A DNA stretch of 64,000 nt, taken from assembly GCF_024347415.1 (NCBI RefSeq), contig NZ_AP025476.1, forward strand, positions 3,348,001 through 3,412,000. The letters run 5' to 3'. A program made the position numbers and the translations under genes. The DNA comes from Vibrio crassostreae. GTDB taxonomy: Bacteria; Pseudomonadota; Gammaproteobacteria; Enterobacterales; Vibrionaceae. The stretch's first letter is position 1, and every line of letters begins with the position of its first letter. Shown here piece by piece: positions 20,024 through 37,773 of the stretch. The notes beneath the pieces were generated by a model, which had not been told where the DNA came from, made no database searches, and saw only the letters and a list, made by a program, of their open reading frames with translations.

Positions 20024-20515
20024 TATCTGTTGTTTATCCCCAAATAACTTCAACGATACTTATAAACCATAATCTATCGAGTCTTTACTCGTCTACCGCC
20101 ACCAAACCAAGTGTATTAAAGTAACTATGAAGTTGTGCATTAGGGTCTATCAAACACACGGAGAACTGCTTTAATTGTGTCTGTACGTAGTTTTACAATT
20201 CTTAGAAACAAGCTCTTAGAAGAGACTCAGGAAAGGTTAATCGTTAAGGCGGTAAACAACATCAACTAACGCAACCAAGCCCTACTAAAAATAGTAGGGC
20301 TGCTTAATAGATGTCGAAATATCAAAGTTCGCTATCAACGGGTAACACTTCTACAAAACTCGCAGTTGAGTAATAACATTCATACGTCAGAAACGACGAA
20401 AGCCTAGTCGTCAGACTAGGCTTTCTAATATGTGCAGGAATAGCGTGAAGTGCAGGGGCTCGGTACCTTTACAACACTCATACAACCTAACAGCAAAACA
20501 CTTTTCTTCAAATGT
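20024..20515. other. long intergenic region downstream of the rRNA operons
   Basis: I find no gene here. It holds two inverted repeats: AGCCCTACT/AGTAGGGCT near 20278-20302 and AAGCCTAGTC/GACTAGGCTT near 20399-20426. Both resemble the stronger terminator at 20516-20548 but lack good T runs. They may be worn copies of an rRNA/tRNA-operon end. Confidence 0.5.
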
Positions 20516-20548
20516 AAAAAAGCCCTGCTATTACTAGCAGGGCTTTTC
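20516..20548 (-). terminator. terminator of the rRNA-tRNA-Asp operon
   Basis: Read on the minus strand, AAAAGCCCTGCTA, a short loop, and TAGCAGGGCTTTTTT form a strong stem and T run, 8 bases beyond the tRNA-Asp 3' end. Confidence 0.88.
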
Positions 20549-20555
20549 TAATAAG

Positions 20556-20632
20556 TGGCGGAGTGGACGGGACTCGAACCCGCGACCCCCGGCGTGACAG
20601 GCCGGTATTCTAACCAACTGAACTACCACTCC
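20556..20632 (-). tRNA. tRNA-Asp (GTC)
   Basis: A 77-base cloverleaf with encoded CCA. The acceptor GGAGTGG pairs with CCACTCC, the anticodon loop reads CTGTCAC (anticodon GTC), and the T arm is GGGTTCGAGTCCC. It is the distal gene of the leftward rRNA operon, about 66 bases after the 5S gene. Confidence 0.97.
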
Positions 20633-20697
20633 GCAGTGGTCAACTCACTAAGTGAGCGTCCATATCTCCAGGTTGGTCAACCTAAAGATTTAATTTA

Positions 20698-20817
20698 AAG
20701 CCTGGCGATGTCCTACTCTCACATGGGGAAGCCCCACACTACCATCGGCGCTATTGTGTTTCACTTCTGAGTTCGACATGGAATCAGGTGGGTCCACAAT
20801 GCTATGGTCGCCAAGCA
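20698..20817 (-). rRNA. rrf: 5S rRNA (downstream operon)
   Basis: About 120 bases with complementary ends (TGCTTGGCGA and TCGCCAGGCTT) and the conserved CCATGTCGAACTCAGAAGTGA core. It is apparently identical to the other copy at 26275-26394. Confidence 0.96.
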
Positions 20818-20906
20818 AATTTTAAAATTCGGAAAACTGATTTAAAAGTCTCTTTCAAACTCATTCAAGGTCTGTCTTTGAGTCCACAAAACCCCTTGGG
20901 TGTTGT

Positions 20907-23800
<2,894 letters not shown>

Positions 23801-24031
23801 ATACAACCCGAAAGGGTCTTAGTGTATGGCAACTAACCAAGGTTTTTGGTTGTCATTAAGAAGGGTTAATTCTCAATGACTGTTTGCCGGACTCAATTGT
23901 GAATCAAACTATGTTTGATTCGAATACAAGACACTTGAATGTGTTTGTTGTGTTTACCATAAAGGTAAACATTGAGAACTTTTAAATTTGATTGAATTAC
24001 TCGTAAGTAATCAATCAGTCAGCTTTCCAAA

Positions 24032-24043
24032 TTGTTAAAGAGC
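24032..24043 (-). promoter_or_regulatory. boxA antitermination site before 23S (downstream operon)
   Basis: GCTCTTTAACAA on the minus strand matches the Nus-factor boxA of rRNA operons. It lies in the 16S-23S spacer between tRNA-Ala and 23S. Confidence 0.8.
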
Positions 24044-24096
24044 TTGATTTCTTTCGAAACCATTTTTAAAGATTCTTAGGGAAAAACCCTTAAAGA

Positions 24097-24172
24097 TGGT
24101 GGAGCTATGCGGGATCGAACCGCAGACCTCCTGCGTGCAAGGCAGGCGCTCTCCCAGCTGAGCTATAGCCCC
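24097..24172 (-). tRNA. tRNA-Ala (TGC)
   Basis: A 76-base spacer tRNA starting GGGGCTATAGCTCAG. The anticodon loop gives TGC and the 3' end is TAGCTCCACCA. It lies between tRNA-Ile and 23S. Confidence 0.97.
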
Positions 24173-24186
24173 ATCTAGGTCGATAT

Positions 24187-24263
24187 TGGTGGGTCTGAGT
24201 GGACTTGAACCACCGACCTCCCGCTTATCAGGCGAGCGCTCTAACCAGCTGAGCTACAGACCC
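24187..24263 (-). tRNA. tRNA-Ile (GAT)
   Basis: A 77-base spacer tRNA starting GGGTCTGTAGCTCAG, with anticodon loop CTGATAA (GAT) and encoded CCA. It lies 67 bases after the 16S 3' end, in the usual Ile-Ala spacer order. Confidence 0.97.
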
Positions 24264-24330
24264 AATATCGTCTCTTAACTTTTCTAAACCTAATCAATCT
24301 GTGTGGACACTTATCGTGAATATCTTCGTA

Positions 24331-25885
<1,555 letters not shown>

Positions 25886-26130
25886 AAGATTTTGTGACTC
25901 AACGAATACTGACTTCAAAACTACTATGTAATTTTAAAGCTATTACCATTCCAACAGAATGATAATGAATTGACTGTGCCAAATACCTTCTTTCTACAAG
26001 AGAAAGTAGTTATTTGTATTGGTCACTCAGTTCATTGAAATCAATTTTGATTCCGAAGAATCTGTTTTATCTAACGATAAAACGTTTTGATATTCATCAA
26101 CGAGTGCCCACACAGATTGATAGGTTTAAA

Positions 26131-26142
26131 TTGTTAAAGAGC
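26131..26142 (-). promoter_or_regulatory. boxA antitermination site in 16S leader (downstream operon)
   Basis: GCTCTTTAACAA on the minus strand, between the operon promoter (26180-26207) and the 16S gene. Confidence 0.8.
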
Positions 26143-26179
26143 TTTGCTTTCAGTGCCTTAGCACTCAAGCAGGACGCGT

Positions 26180-26207
26180 ATAATACGCTTTCTACTTTGA
26201 AAGTCAA
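26180..26207 (-). promoter_or_regulatory. rRNA promoter between the two tandem operons
   Basis: On the minus strand, TTGACT (26202-26207), a 16-base spacer and TATTAT (26180-26185) are followed by GC-rich ACGCGTCC, a rRNA-type discriminator. It can drive the downstream operon independently. Confidence 0.8.
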
Positions 26208-26274
26208 CATAAAATACTAAGAAAACTTAGAACTCTATGGTGACTTGTCTACTTTGTAGACAAAGTCGAAATTA

Positions 26275-26394
26275 AAGCCTGGCGATGTCCTACTCTCACA
26301 TGGGGAAGCCCCACACTACCATCGGCGCTATTGTGTTTCACTTCTGAGTTCGACATGGAATCAGGTGGGTCCACAATGCTATGGTCGCCAAGCA
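26275..26394 (-). rRNA. rrf: 5S rRNA (upstream operon)
   Basis: The same 120-base sequence as the 5S at 20698-20817. It is the last gene of the right-hand operon; no tRNA follows it. Confidence 0.96.
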
Positions 26395-26483
26395 AATTTT
26401 AAAATTCGGAAAACTGATTTAAAAGTCTCTTTCAAACTCATTCAAGGTCTGTCTTTGAGTCCACAAAACCCCTTGGGTGTTGT

Positions 26484-29377
<2,894 letters not shown>

Positions 29378-29727
29378 ATACAACCCGAAAGGGTCTTAGC
29401 GTATGGCAACTAACCAAGGTTTTTGGTTGTCATTAAGAAGGGTTAATTCTCAATGACTGTTTGCCGGACTCAATGTGAATCAAACTAAGTTTGATTCGAA
29501 TACAAGACACTTGAATGTGTTTGTTGTGTTTACCATAAAGGTAAACATTGAGAACTTTTAAATTTGATTGAATTACTCGTAAGTAATCAATCAGTCAGCT
29601 TTCCAAATTGTTAAAGAGCATAAAGCAAAAAGCTTTAATCAATAACTTACGTTATTAATTAAAGCTCTGGCTTTAACTAAATCTAAACCATCAATCTGTG
29701 TGGACACTTATCGTGAATATCTTCGTA
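29378..29727 (-). other. 16S-23S spacer without tRNA genes (upstream operon)
   Basis: About 350 bases. Near the 23S end it matches the other operon's spacer, but the segment carrying tRNA-Ile and tRNA-Ala there is replaced by a short unrelated AT-rich stretch (about 29620-29685). A boxA site lies at 29608-29619. Confidence 0.8.
29608..29619 (-). promoter_or_regulatory. boxA antitermination site before 23S (upstream operon)
   Basis: GCTCTTTAACAA on the minus strand inside the tRNA-less spacer. Confidence 0.78.
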
Positions 29728-31282
<1,555 letters not shown>

Positions 31283-31510
31283 AAGATTTTGTGACTCAAC
31301 GAATACTGACTTCAAAACTACTATGTAATTTTAAAGCTATTACCATTCCAACAGAATGGTAATGAATTGACTGTGCCAAATAACCGAGGTTATTTGTATT
31401 GGTCACTCAGTTCATTGAAATCAATTTTGTTACCGAAGTAACTGCTATTACCTAAGTAATAACGTTTTGATATTCATCAACGAGTGCCCACACAGATTGA
31501 TAGGTTTAAA

Positions 31511-31522
31511 TTGTTAAAGAGC
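31511..31522 (-). promoter_or_regulatory. boxA antitermination site in 16S leader (upstream operon)
   Basis: GCTCTTTAACAA on the minus strand, between the P2 promoter and 16S. Confidence 0.8.
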
Positions 31523-31574
31523 TTAACTTCTTAAGCGTTCCTTTTAAGTAAGGAGCCTCTCGAAGTGGACGGCC

Positions 31575-31602
31575 ATTCTAGCGAATTAACATTCAGTGTC
31601 AA
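31575..31602 (-). promoter_or_regulatory. rRNA promoter P2 (upstream operon)
   Basis: On the minus strand, TTGACA (31597-31602), a 16-base spacer and TAGAAT (31575-31580), preceded by an AT-rich UP-like stretch. It lies about 290 bases upstream of 16S. Confidence 0.82.
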
Positions 31603-31690
31603 ACACTTTTTGAAAATTAATTTTTTGTCGCTTTCCGTCTTACTGATTCTTGCTGAAGCCTTGTGGCGTCTGCCGTCTCAGTGGTGTCGC

Positions 31691-31718
31691 ATTATAGGGA
31701 ACCCTCTCAGCTTAGCAA
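31691..31718 (-). promoter_or_regulatory. rRNA promoter P1 (upstream operon)
   Basis: On the minus strand, TTGCTA (31713-31718), a 16-base spacer and TATAAT (31691-31696), then GCGACACC, close to the GC-rich discriminator of growth-controlled rRNA P1 promoters. A long AT-rich UP-like element lies just upstream (about 31719-31747). Confidence 0.85.
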
Positions 31719-31778
31719 CTACTTTTTCATAAAAAATGAATAAATAGGGGTTAACTGCCTAATAGTTCACCTAAACGT

Positions 31779-31808
31779 AAAAAAGAGAGCATTTCTGCTC
31801 TCTTTTTA
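31779..31808 (-). terminator. terminator after fre
   Basis: GAGAGCA and TGCTCTC form a hairpin flanked by A and T runs, 20 bases beyond the fre stop. It separates the ubiD-ferredoxin-fre transcript from rRNA promoter P1. Confidence 0.85.
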
Positions 31809-31828
31809 CTCAAAATCTAAAGGTATTG

Positions 31829-32542
31829 TTAGATAAATGCGTAAGCATCAGCGTACATATGAGCACGCTTTGCTTCTTTATTCTGAGTAAATAGGTCTCT
31901 TGCAGCACCCGCCATTTCAAAACGACCTGCAATATAGATATCAAAATCAGCTAATGATTCGAAACTTTGCGTGATAGCCTCAAGCACATTACCTGTTTGA
32001 CCGTGCCACACTTCCGGTGCTTCTTCTACTACTGGTACAAAATGTACGTTGCTATGCTTTTCTGCAATGCCAACCAGCTCTTCTTTCGCATATAACTGGC
32101 ACTCATCTTTCGCGCCCCAATATAGGTAGATCTCTTTCGAGCTATTTTGCGCGATGCAATGATCCAGAATAGAACGCACGTAACTGAAACCAGTACCACC
32201 AGCAATCAATAATAGAGGGCGATCGCTTTCTTCTTTAATCCAAGCATCTCCGTGTGGAGCATCAATAGCAATATCGCCATTTTCAGCTTGTGCCTTCTTC
32301 ATCGCTTCAACCACTTCTAGTGCGTAAGCATTGTGCTCAGCAGCGCCTATGTGTAGTTCAAGTTCACCTTCGTGACGGCAAGGGCTACTTGCGATAGAGA
32401 ATGGGCGCTTATCTTTCTCGCCCATTTCAACCATCAGATACTGGCCCGCTTTAAAAGCGACGGGTGTTTCTGGGTGAAGTAGGATTTGGTAAGTATTACA
32501 AGCCAAAGGCTCGATAGACTTCACTTTACATTTAATAGTCAT
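31829..32542 (-). CDS. fre: NAD(P)H-flavin reductase Fre
   Basis: This 237-residue soluble reductase passes electrons from NAD(P)H to free flavins. The flavin-binding motif RPFSIASSP is near residue 47 and the nicotinamide-binding [11 protein letters not shown] near residue 110, both as in Fre/LuxG. The start has AGGAAGAAC upstream. It lies 20 bases downstream of a plant-type ferredoxin gene, which itself overlaps ubiD. It could supply reduced FMN for the prenylated-FMN cofactor of UbiD; that link is inference. Confidence 0.93.
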   Translation of the reverse strand: MTIKCKVKSIEPLACNTYQILLHPETPVAFKAGQYLMVEMGEKDKRPFSIASSPCRHEGELELHIGAAEHNAYALEVVEAMKKAQAENGDIAIDAPHGDAWIKEESDRPLLLIAGGTGFSYVRSILDHCIAQNSSKEIYLYWGAKDECQLYAKEELVGIAEKHSNVHFVPVVEEAPEVWHGQTGNVLEAITQSFESLADFDIYIAGRFEMAGAARDLFTQNKEAKRAHMYADAYAFI

Positions 32543-32562
32543 GTTCTTCCTCTTACTAACCC

Positions 32563-32832
32563 TTAATCGGCAAAGGTTAGAACTAAATTACTTTCTGCAA
32601 ATGCTTGGCAAGCAAAAATCCAGCCTTGTTGCTGCTCTTTCTCTGTGAGCATGGGTTCAAGGTGGTAACTCACTTGCCCTTCTAATTTTTTGCACATACA
32701 CATTGCGCATGCGCCAACTTGGCAACGGTTTGGGAAATAGATATCGCTGTTGAGCGCAGCATCCAAGACCGTTTGCCCTTTTTCTACGGTGAAACTGATG
32801 TTTTCTGGGTATAAGACTACTTGGTAGCTCAT
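32563..32832 (-). CDS. plant-type 2Fe-2S ferredoxin
   Basis: This 89-residue protein has the 2Fe-2S ligand pattern C-x4-C-x2-C (CQVGACAMC, about residues 37-45) and a fourth cysteine in FACQ (about residue 74). The rest of the sequence fits the beta-grasp ferredoxin fold. Its ATG overlaps the ubiD stop as ATGA, and fre follows. Together the ferredoxin and Fre look like a split form of a ferredoxin-linked flavin reductase. The electron acceptor is not known. Confidence 0.88.
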   Translation of the reverse strand: MSYQVVLYPENISFTVEKGQTVLDAALNSDIYFPNRCQVGACAMCMCKKLEGQVSYHLEPMLTEKEQQQGWIFACQAFAESNLVLTFAD

Positions 32833-34670
32833 GAAATTCCTAGCTGTTCCCAGATGCTATCAATCTTTTTGACGACATCAGGATCTTTTGTGATTGGTAC
32901 ACCCCACTCACGAAGGCATTCACCTTCCCACTTATTGGTCGCATCGAGACCCATTTTGGAGTGTCCATTTTCATTCTGTAGGAATAACGTATCTCTCGCC
33001 GGATCCATTCTTGTCGTTACCGCCCAAATAATGTCATTCCAATCACTCACGTTGACATCGCCGTCACACACGATAACAAACTTGTTCTCATCAAATTGAG
33101 ACCAAACTGCTTCCATGATTTTCTTACCATTACCTGTAGCTTGCTTATCAATAGACACCACAACCATACTGGCGTTGTCGTTCTGTAGGTGAATATCAAT
33201 AATTTCAGGGTGAGCCTTAGTTAACTCAGCCAAGCTACCCTCTATATGTTCACTATTTGTAGGTGCTGATTGAATATCTGGAGATAGCGCTAACTCTGCA
33301 TCCCACTTCTTAGTGATATCTAGGCCCATCTTAGAACCTAACCCAACCACGGGCGATGCGAAATCCAATGAATCGATCGGCGTGTTCTCTATCATCAAGC
33401 TATCGCGTGACGGATCCATATGTTCGCACATCGCTGCGGTTACTTGAGACCAATCGCGTGCATTGACATCTTCATCGCACACCAATACAAATTTGGTGTA
33501 CATGAATTGGCGTAAGAAAGACCATACACCCATCATCACTCGCTTGGCGTGACCTGGGTATTGCTTCTTCATGGTCACGACTGCCATTCGGTACGAACAA
33601 CCTTCAGGCGGTAGATAAAAATCTTCAATCTCTGGGAACTGCTTTTGAAGAATAGGCACAAACACTTCATTTAGTGCAACACCCAATACCGCAGGCTCAT
33701 CAGGTGGACGGCCAGTATAGGTGCTGTGATAGATAGGGTTTTCGCGCATAGTTACATGAGTAATAGTAAACACATGGTGCTTTTCTTTCTCGTTGTAGTA
33801 ACCAGTATGGTCTCCGTAAGGCCCTTCATCCGCAAATTCATTCGGGTCGATGTAACCTTCCATCACGATTTCCGCACTTGCAGGAACCTCTAAGTCATTG
33901 CTGATTGATTTAACGACCTCAGTTTTACTACCACGTAGTAAGCCTGCAAACGCGTACTCAGATAAAGTATCCGGCACTGGCGTAACCGCACCAAGAATGG
34001 TGGCAGGGTCGGCACCAAATGCTACCGATACCGGAAATGGTTTACCTGGGTTGGTTTCTATCCAATCGTGTAGATCCAGCGCGCCACCACGGTGGGCTAA
34101 CCAACGCATGATGATTTTGTTCTTACCGATCTTCTGCTGACGATAGATACCTAAGTTTTGGCGTTTCTTGTTCGGACCACGAGTAACCGTTAATCCCCAC
34201 GTTAGCAATGGCGCGACATCGTCAGCCCAACAGCTCATCACGGGGATTTTATCTAAGTCGACGTCATCGCCTTGCCATACCACTTGTTGGCAAGCCGCTT
34301 TGCGAAGGCGTTTAGCTGGCATGTTTAAGACTTGCTTAAACACAGGCAGTTTATCAAGAGCGTCTTTAAAGCCTTTTGGTGGCTCTGGTTCTTTTAGGTA
34401 AGCAAGCAACTTACCCACTTCGCGCAGTTCTTTGACTTCCTGACGCCCCATACCAATAGCAACCCGATTAGGTGTACCAAATAGATTAGTCAAAACAGGC
34501 ATGTCATAGCCTACTGGGTTTTCAAACAAAAGAGCCGGGCCACCAGCACGTAGAGTACGGTCGCTAATCTCGGTCATTTCGTAGTCTGGATCGACTGGGT
34601 GAGAAATGCGTTTCAACTGACCAATACTTTCAAGATGGTCGATAAAATCACGTAAATCTTTAAAACTCAT
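32829..34670 (-). CDS. ubiD: 4-hydroxy-3-polyprenylbenzoate decarboxylase UbiD, with duplicated C-terminal module
   Basis: UbiD removes the carboxyl group of the polyprenylated ring in ubiquinone synthesis, using prenylated FMN made by UbiX. The main domain, through residue ~459, aligns with E. coli UbiD (about 497 residues), including GIYRQQ near 174 and [11 protein letters not shown] near 282-292 with the acidic catalytic residues. Residues about 480-583 repeat the segment 345-459: [14 protein letters not shown] versus [14 protein letters not shown], and [11 protein letters not shown] versus [11 protein letters not shown]. The protein is therefore 613 residues. The last ~35 residues ([14 protein letters not shown]) match the normal UbiD end, so the inserted copy may be either one. 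Confidence 0.93.
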   Translation of the reverse strand: MSFKDLRDFIDHLESIGQLKRISHPVDPDYEMTEISDRTLRAGGPALLFENPVGYDMPVLTNLFGTPNRVAIGMGRQEVKELREVGKLLAYLKEPEPPKGFKDALDKLPVFKQVLNMPAKRLRKAACQQVVWQGDDVDLDKIPVMSCWADDVAPLLTWGLTVTRGPNKKRQNLGIYRQQKIGKNKIIMRWLAHRGGALDLHDWIETNPGKPFPVSVAFGADPATILGAVTPVPDTLSEYAFAGLLRGSKTEVVKSISNDLEVPASAEIVMEGYIDPNEFADEGPYGDHTGYYNEKEKHHVFTITHVTMRENPIYHSTYTGRPPDEPAVLGVALNEVFVPILQKQFPEIEDFYLPPEGCSYRMAVVTMKKQYPGHAKRVMMGVWSFLRQFMYTKFVLVCDEDVNARDWSQVTAAMCEHMDPSRDSLMIENTPIDSLDFASPVVGLGSKMGLDITKKWDAELALSPDIQSAPTNSEHIEGSLAELTKAHPEIIDIHLQNDNASMVVVSIDKQATGNGKKIMEAVWSQFDENKFVIVCDGDVNVSDWNDIIWAVTTRMDPARDTLFLQNENGHSKMGLDATNKWEGECLREWGVPITKDPDVVKKIDSIWEQLGIS

Positions 34671-34708
34671 AGGACTTCTACATGCTGATTATTCTGCGCT
34701 CAGTATAT

Positions 34709-34740
34709 CAAAAAGGGTGACGCTGAGATCCCCCTTTTTA
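34709..34740 (-). terminator. terminator after the exported repeat protein
   Basis: AAAAAGGG and CCCTTTTT frame a short loop, downstream of the stop at 34769 and upstream of ubiD. Confidence 0.65.
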
Positions 34741-34768
34741 GTGTGGTTATTGAGAGGCAAAATCCACT

Positions 34769-35764
34769 TTACGGTAATGCTTGCTCAATCAAAGAGCTCT
34801 TCACCTGAGGGTTATCATTGACGAGATCTTGCAACCATCGCGTATGACCTTGTTTGGCGAGTTCACGCGCGACTAATGGGGCTTCATCGGCAATCGCCAT
34901 CCTAGAGACAAGAAACTGCTTCACCTCTTCTGATAACGGGTTAACCTTAGTGAGCAAGGTAATCGCTTCATCTTTCAAACGCGGATTTTTAGTCGCAGCC
35001 ATTACTTGTTCTAACGCGAATGCTTGTTTGGTGTCAGCAAGGCGAACTAGCTCAGCTTGGCTATGATAATCGGCCTTCATTCGCCATAAAATCTTATAGG
35101 CCTCTGGATCTTCGCTCACTTGCGCTAATCGAACCACCACCTCAGTGGAAGGTAACCAGCTAACAATAGAAGATGCGGTGAGTTGCTTAGTTAGATAACC
35201 AACCGCTTCAGGAGACAAACTATCTAGCTCTCTAATGAGCAGCGCTTCTCGCGTTTGAACTTGATGTTCAGATCCAGATAACCACTCTTTTAAGTCGAGG
35301 TCCTGCTTCTCTGCATCTAGCACAAACACCAGTGTCTTCTGATCTTGACGCCACTGCTTGATGAGACGATTAGCAATTGAAGGATAATTAAAGGCAGGTA
35401 CCGTAAACTCGTAACCATCTCCACGCTCTAATACTTGATAAGTGGGCGTGATAGCGAGTTGCTGCTCGATGAAGATAGACATCTTGGGTGTGAGTACGAT
35501 TTTTTGCTGTTCAAGCTTCTTCAAGAGTTGGTAACGAGCCACCTCTTGCTGGGGAAATGTCAGGCGCTCAAGCGCAAAGCGTAGTGAATTGACTTCGTCA
35601 CGTACGACAAGCTCGAGTAGTTCAGCAGTTTTCAGTTTTACTTGATCATTCTCAAGCCAAGACTCTACTGTAAGTGGAGACATCTCGGTGGCATAGCTCA
35701 TACCAACCGGTGAAAATAACAGTGAAGTAGACAAGAGTAATGATGACAACAGTCCATGTTGCAT
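34769..35764 (-). CDS. exported helical-repeat protein of unknown function
   Basis: The frame is open from 35800, but the ATG at 35764 has AAGGAAG upstream and begins a signal peptide, MQHGLLSSLLLSTSLLF and onward, with cleavage likely after SYA. The 331-residue protein is then periplasmic or secreted. The mature part is rich in leucine-alanine helices with repeated units such as ALEQVMAATKNPRLKDEAITLL, which suggests HEAT-like repeats. I do not recognise a function. It lies downstream of rho with a terminator between. Confidence 0.7.
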   Translation of the reverse strand: MQHGLLSSLLLSTSLLFSPVGMSYATEMSPLTVESWLENDQVKLKTAELLELVVRDEVNSLRFALERLTFPQQEVARYQLLKKLEQQKIVLTPKMSIFIEQQLAITPTYQVLERGDGYEFTVPAFNYPSIANRLIKQWRQDQKTLVFVLDAEKQDLDLKEWLSGSEHQVQTREALLIRELDSLSPEAVGYLTKQLTASSIVSWLPSTEVVVRLAQVSEDPEAYKILWRMKADYHSQAELVRLADTKQAFALEQVMAATKNPRLKDEAITLLTKVNPLSEEVKQFLVSRMAIADEAPLVARELAKQGHTRWLQDLVNDNPQVKSSLIEQALP

Positions 35765-35821
35765 TTTAACTTCCTTGTAACACTTTTGCTCATTCTGCAA
35801 GCTGCCGCTACAAAATGCAAA

Positions 35822-35850
35822 TAAAAAGCGCCACCCGAGGGCAGCGCTTA
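35822..35850 (-). terminator. terminator after rho
   Basis: On the minus strand, AGCGCTGCC-CTCG-GGTGGCGCT (two wobble pairs) is followed by TTTTTAT, 26 bases beyond the rho stop. Confidence 0.75.
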
Positions 35851-35875
35851 TTAAATAACGATCAGCTAATCAATA

Positions 35876-37135
35876 TTACTGACGACGCATTGCGTCAAAG
35901 AACTCATCGTTCGTTTTGGTCATTGCTAGCTTGTCGATAAGGAATTCCATTGCATCGATTTCGCCCATTGGGTGAACAATCTTACGCAGGATCCACATCT
36001 TCTGTAGTTCATCGTTCTTGGTAAGAAGCTCTTCACGACGAGTACCAGAACGATTGAAGTCGATAGCTGGGAATACGCGCTTTTCAGCAATCTTACGGTT
36101 AAGGTGCAGTTCCATGTTACCTGTACCTTTGAATTCTTCGTAGATAACTTCATCCATCTTAGAACCAGTATCAACCAGTGCTGTTGCGATGATCGTTAAG
36201 CTACCGCCTTCTTCTACGTTACGTGCCGCACCGAAGAAACGCTTTGGACGATGTAGAGCATTCGCGTCAACACCACCAGTAAGAACTTTACCTGATGAAG
36301 GGATCACAGTGTTGTAAGCACGAGCTAGACGAGTAATAGAATCCAGTAGGATAACTACGTCTTTCTTGTGTTCAACAAGGCGTTTCGCTTTCTCGATAAC
36401 CATTTCTGCAACTTGTACGTGGCGAGATGCTGGCTCATCGAATGTTGAAGCAACTACTTCGCCTTTAACTAGACGCTGCATTTCCGTTACTTCTTCTGGA
36501 CGCTCATCGATAAGCAGAACCATTAGTTCACACTCAGGGTGGTTACGAGCAATGCTTTGAGCAATGTTTTGCAGAAGCATTGTCTTACCCGCTTTAGGCG
36601 GAGCAACAATCAGACCACGCTGACCTTTACCAATCGGAGATGCAAGGTCAAGAATACGAGCCGTAATATCTTCAGTCGCGCCATTACCCGCTTCCATCAC
36701 CATACGTTCGTTGGCGTGAAGAGGAGTAAGGTTTTCGAAAAGAATCTTGTTACGAGCGTTGTCTGGCTTGTCGTAGTTAACCGTGTTTACTTTAAGCAGT
36801 GCAAAGTAACGTTCGCCATCTTTAGGTGGACGGATTTTACCGCCAATAGAGTCACCTGTGCGAAGGTTAAAACGACGAATTTGGCTTGGAGATACGTAGA
36901 TATCATCTGGGCCAGCCAGGTATGAACTGTCGGCGCTACGTAGGAAACCAAAACCGTCTTGAAGAATTTCTAGAACACCATCACCAAAGATGTCTTCACC
37001 ACTTTTTGCATGCGCTTTAAGGATGGAGAAGATAATGTCTTGTTTTCTTAGGCGAGCTTGATTTTCAAGACCTAAGCTTTCGCTAAGTTTAACAAGCTCA
37101 GACACAGGTCTGTTCTTCAGTTCAGTAAGATTCAT
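35876..37135 (-). CDS. rho: transcription termination factor Rho
   Basis: Rho is the hexameric RNA-dependent ATPase that ends transcription. The open frame extends to a TTG at 37159, but the ATG at 37135 gives [14 protein letters not shown], the conserved start, and exactly 419 residues as in E. coli. The cold-shock-like RNA-binding domain contains GFGFLRS. The ATPase has Walker A PPKAGKT, Walker B VVILLDS, and the Q/R loop regions. It is downstream of trxA, as in enterobacteria. Confidence 0.97.
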   Translation of the reverse strand: MNLTELKNRPVSELVKLSESLGLENQARLRKQDIIFSILKAHAKSGEDIFGDGVLEILQDGFGFLRSADSSYLAGPDDIYVSPSQIRRFNLRTGDSIGGKIRPPKDGERYFALLKVNTVNYDKPDNARNKILFENLTPLHANERMVMEAGNGATEDITARILDLASPIGKGQRGLIVAPPKAGKTMLLQNIAQSIARNHPECELMVLLIDERPEEVTEMQRLVKGEVVASTFDEPASRHVQVAEMVIEKAKRLVEHKKDVVILLDSITRLARAYNTVIPSSGKVLTGGVDANALHRPKRFFGAARNVEEGGSLTIIATALVDTGSKMDEVIYEEFKGTGNMELHLNRKIAEKRVFPAIDFNRSGTRREELLTKNDELQKMWILRKIVHPMGEIDAMEFLIDKLAMTKTNDEFFDAMRRQ

Positions 37136-37280
37136 AGTGGTGGAAGTTTGTTTAGTCAAAATAGGATCTGTTTTCTTAAGTTAAGAAGGATTTGGTCACA
37201 GGATCGACCAAGAAGAGAAATTCGTTCAATTAACGTGCGATAAATTAGCACTAAAACTAAGACTAGTCCATAGCTTAGAA

Positions 37281-37320
37281 AAAACAAAACCGCGCATTTG
37301 TTAACTGCACGGTTTCTTTT
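37281..37320 (-). terminator. terminator after trxA
   Basis: On the minus strand, AACCGTGCA and TGCGCGGTT pair around a short loop and are followed by TTGTTTT. It lies in the trxA-rho gap. Confidence 0.75.
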
Positions 37321-37335
37321 CAAATGCTGACCTGA

Positions 37336-37662
37336 TTAAAGGTTAGCGTCTAAGAACTCTTTAAGTTGAGTTTTAGATAATGCACCAACTTTAGTCGCTG
37401 CTACGCCGCCATCTTTGAAAAGAAGTAGCGTTGGAATGCCGCGAATACCAAATTTTGGTGGAGTACCAGCATTTTGGTCGATATTTAATTTACCGATTGT
37501 GAGCTTGCCTTCGTACTCGTCTGCGATTTCGTCAAGAATCGGCGCAATCATTTTACATGGACCACACCATTCTGCCCAAAAATCAACAAGAACAGGGCCT
37601 GCAGCGTTGATTACATCGTTATCAAAACCGTCATCAGTTAGCTGCAAAATCTTATCACTCAT
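37336..37662 (-). CDS. trxA: thioredoxin 1
   Basis: This 108-residue dithiol oxidoreductase has the active site WCGPC near residue 32, cis-proline in GIPTLLLF, and the buried aspartate in VDFWAEW. The longer frame adds four residues; the ATG at 37662 with GGAG 6 bases upstream gives the standard MSDKILQL start. It is divergent from rhlB and upstream of rho, the conserved trxA-rho/rhlB-gppA arrangement. Confidence 0.97.
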   Translation of the reverse strand: MSDKILQLTDDGFDNDVINAAGPVLVDFWAEWCGPCKMIAPILDEIADEYEGKLTIGKLNIDQNAGTPPKFGIRGIPTLLLFKDGGVAATKVGALSKTQLKEFLDANL

Positions 37663-37773
37663 CTTCCACTCCAATGTGTTTTTTAGAACTGGTTGGATGA
37701 TAACCAGTAAATAGATGCCCTATTGGAATGTATTTACTTTCGTATTGCAAGCTTAAGCTGATATTCTATAGCA

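Noticed and set aside
26014..26220. 68-residue open frame in the spacer between the rRNA operons
   Set aside because: It covers the rRNA leader with boxA and promoter, on the opposite strand, with no family resemblance.
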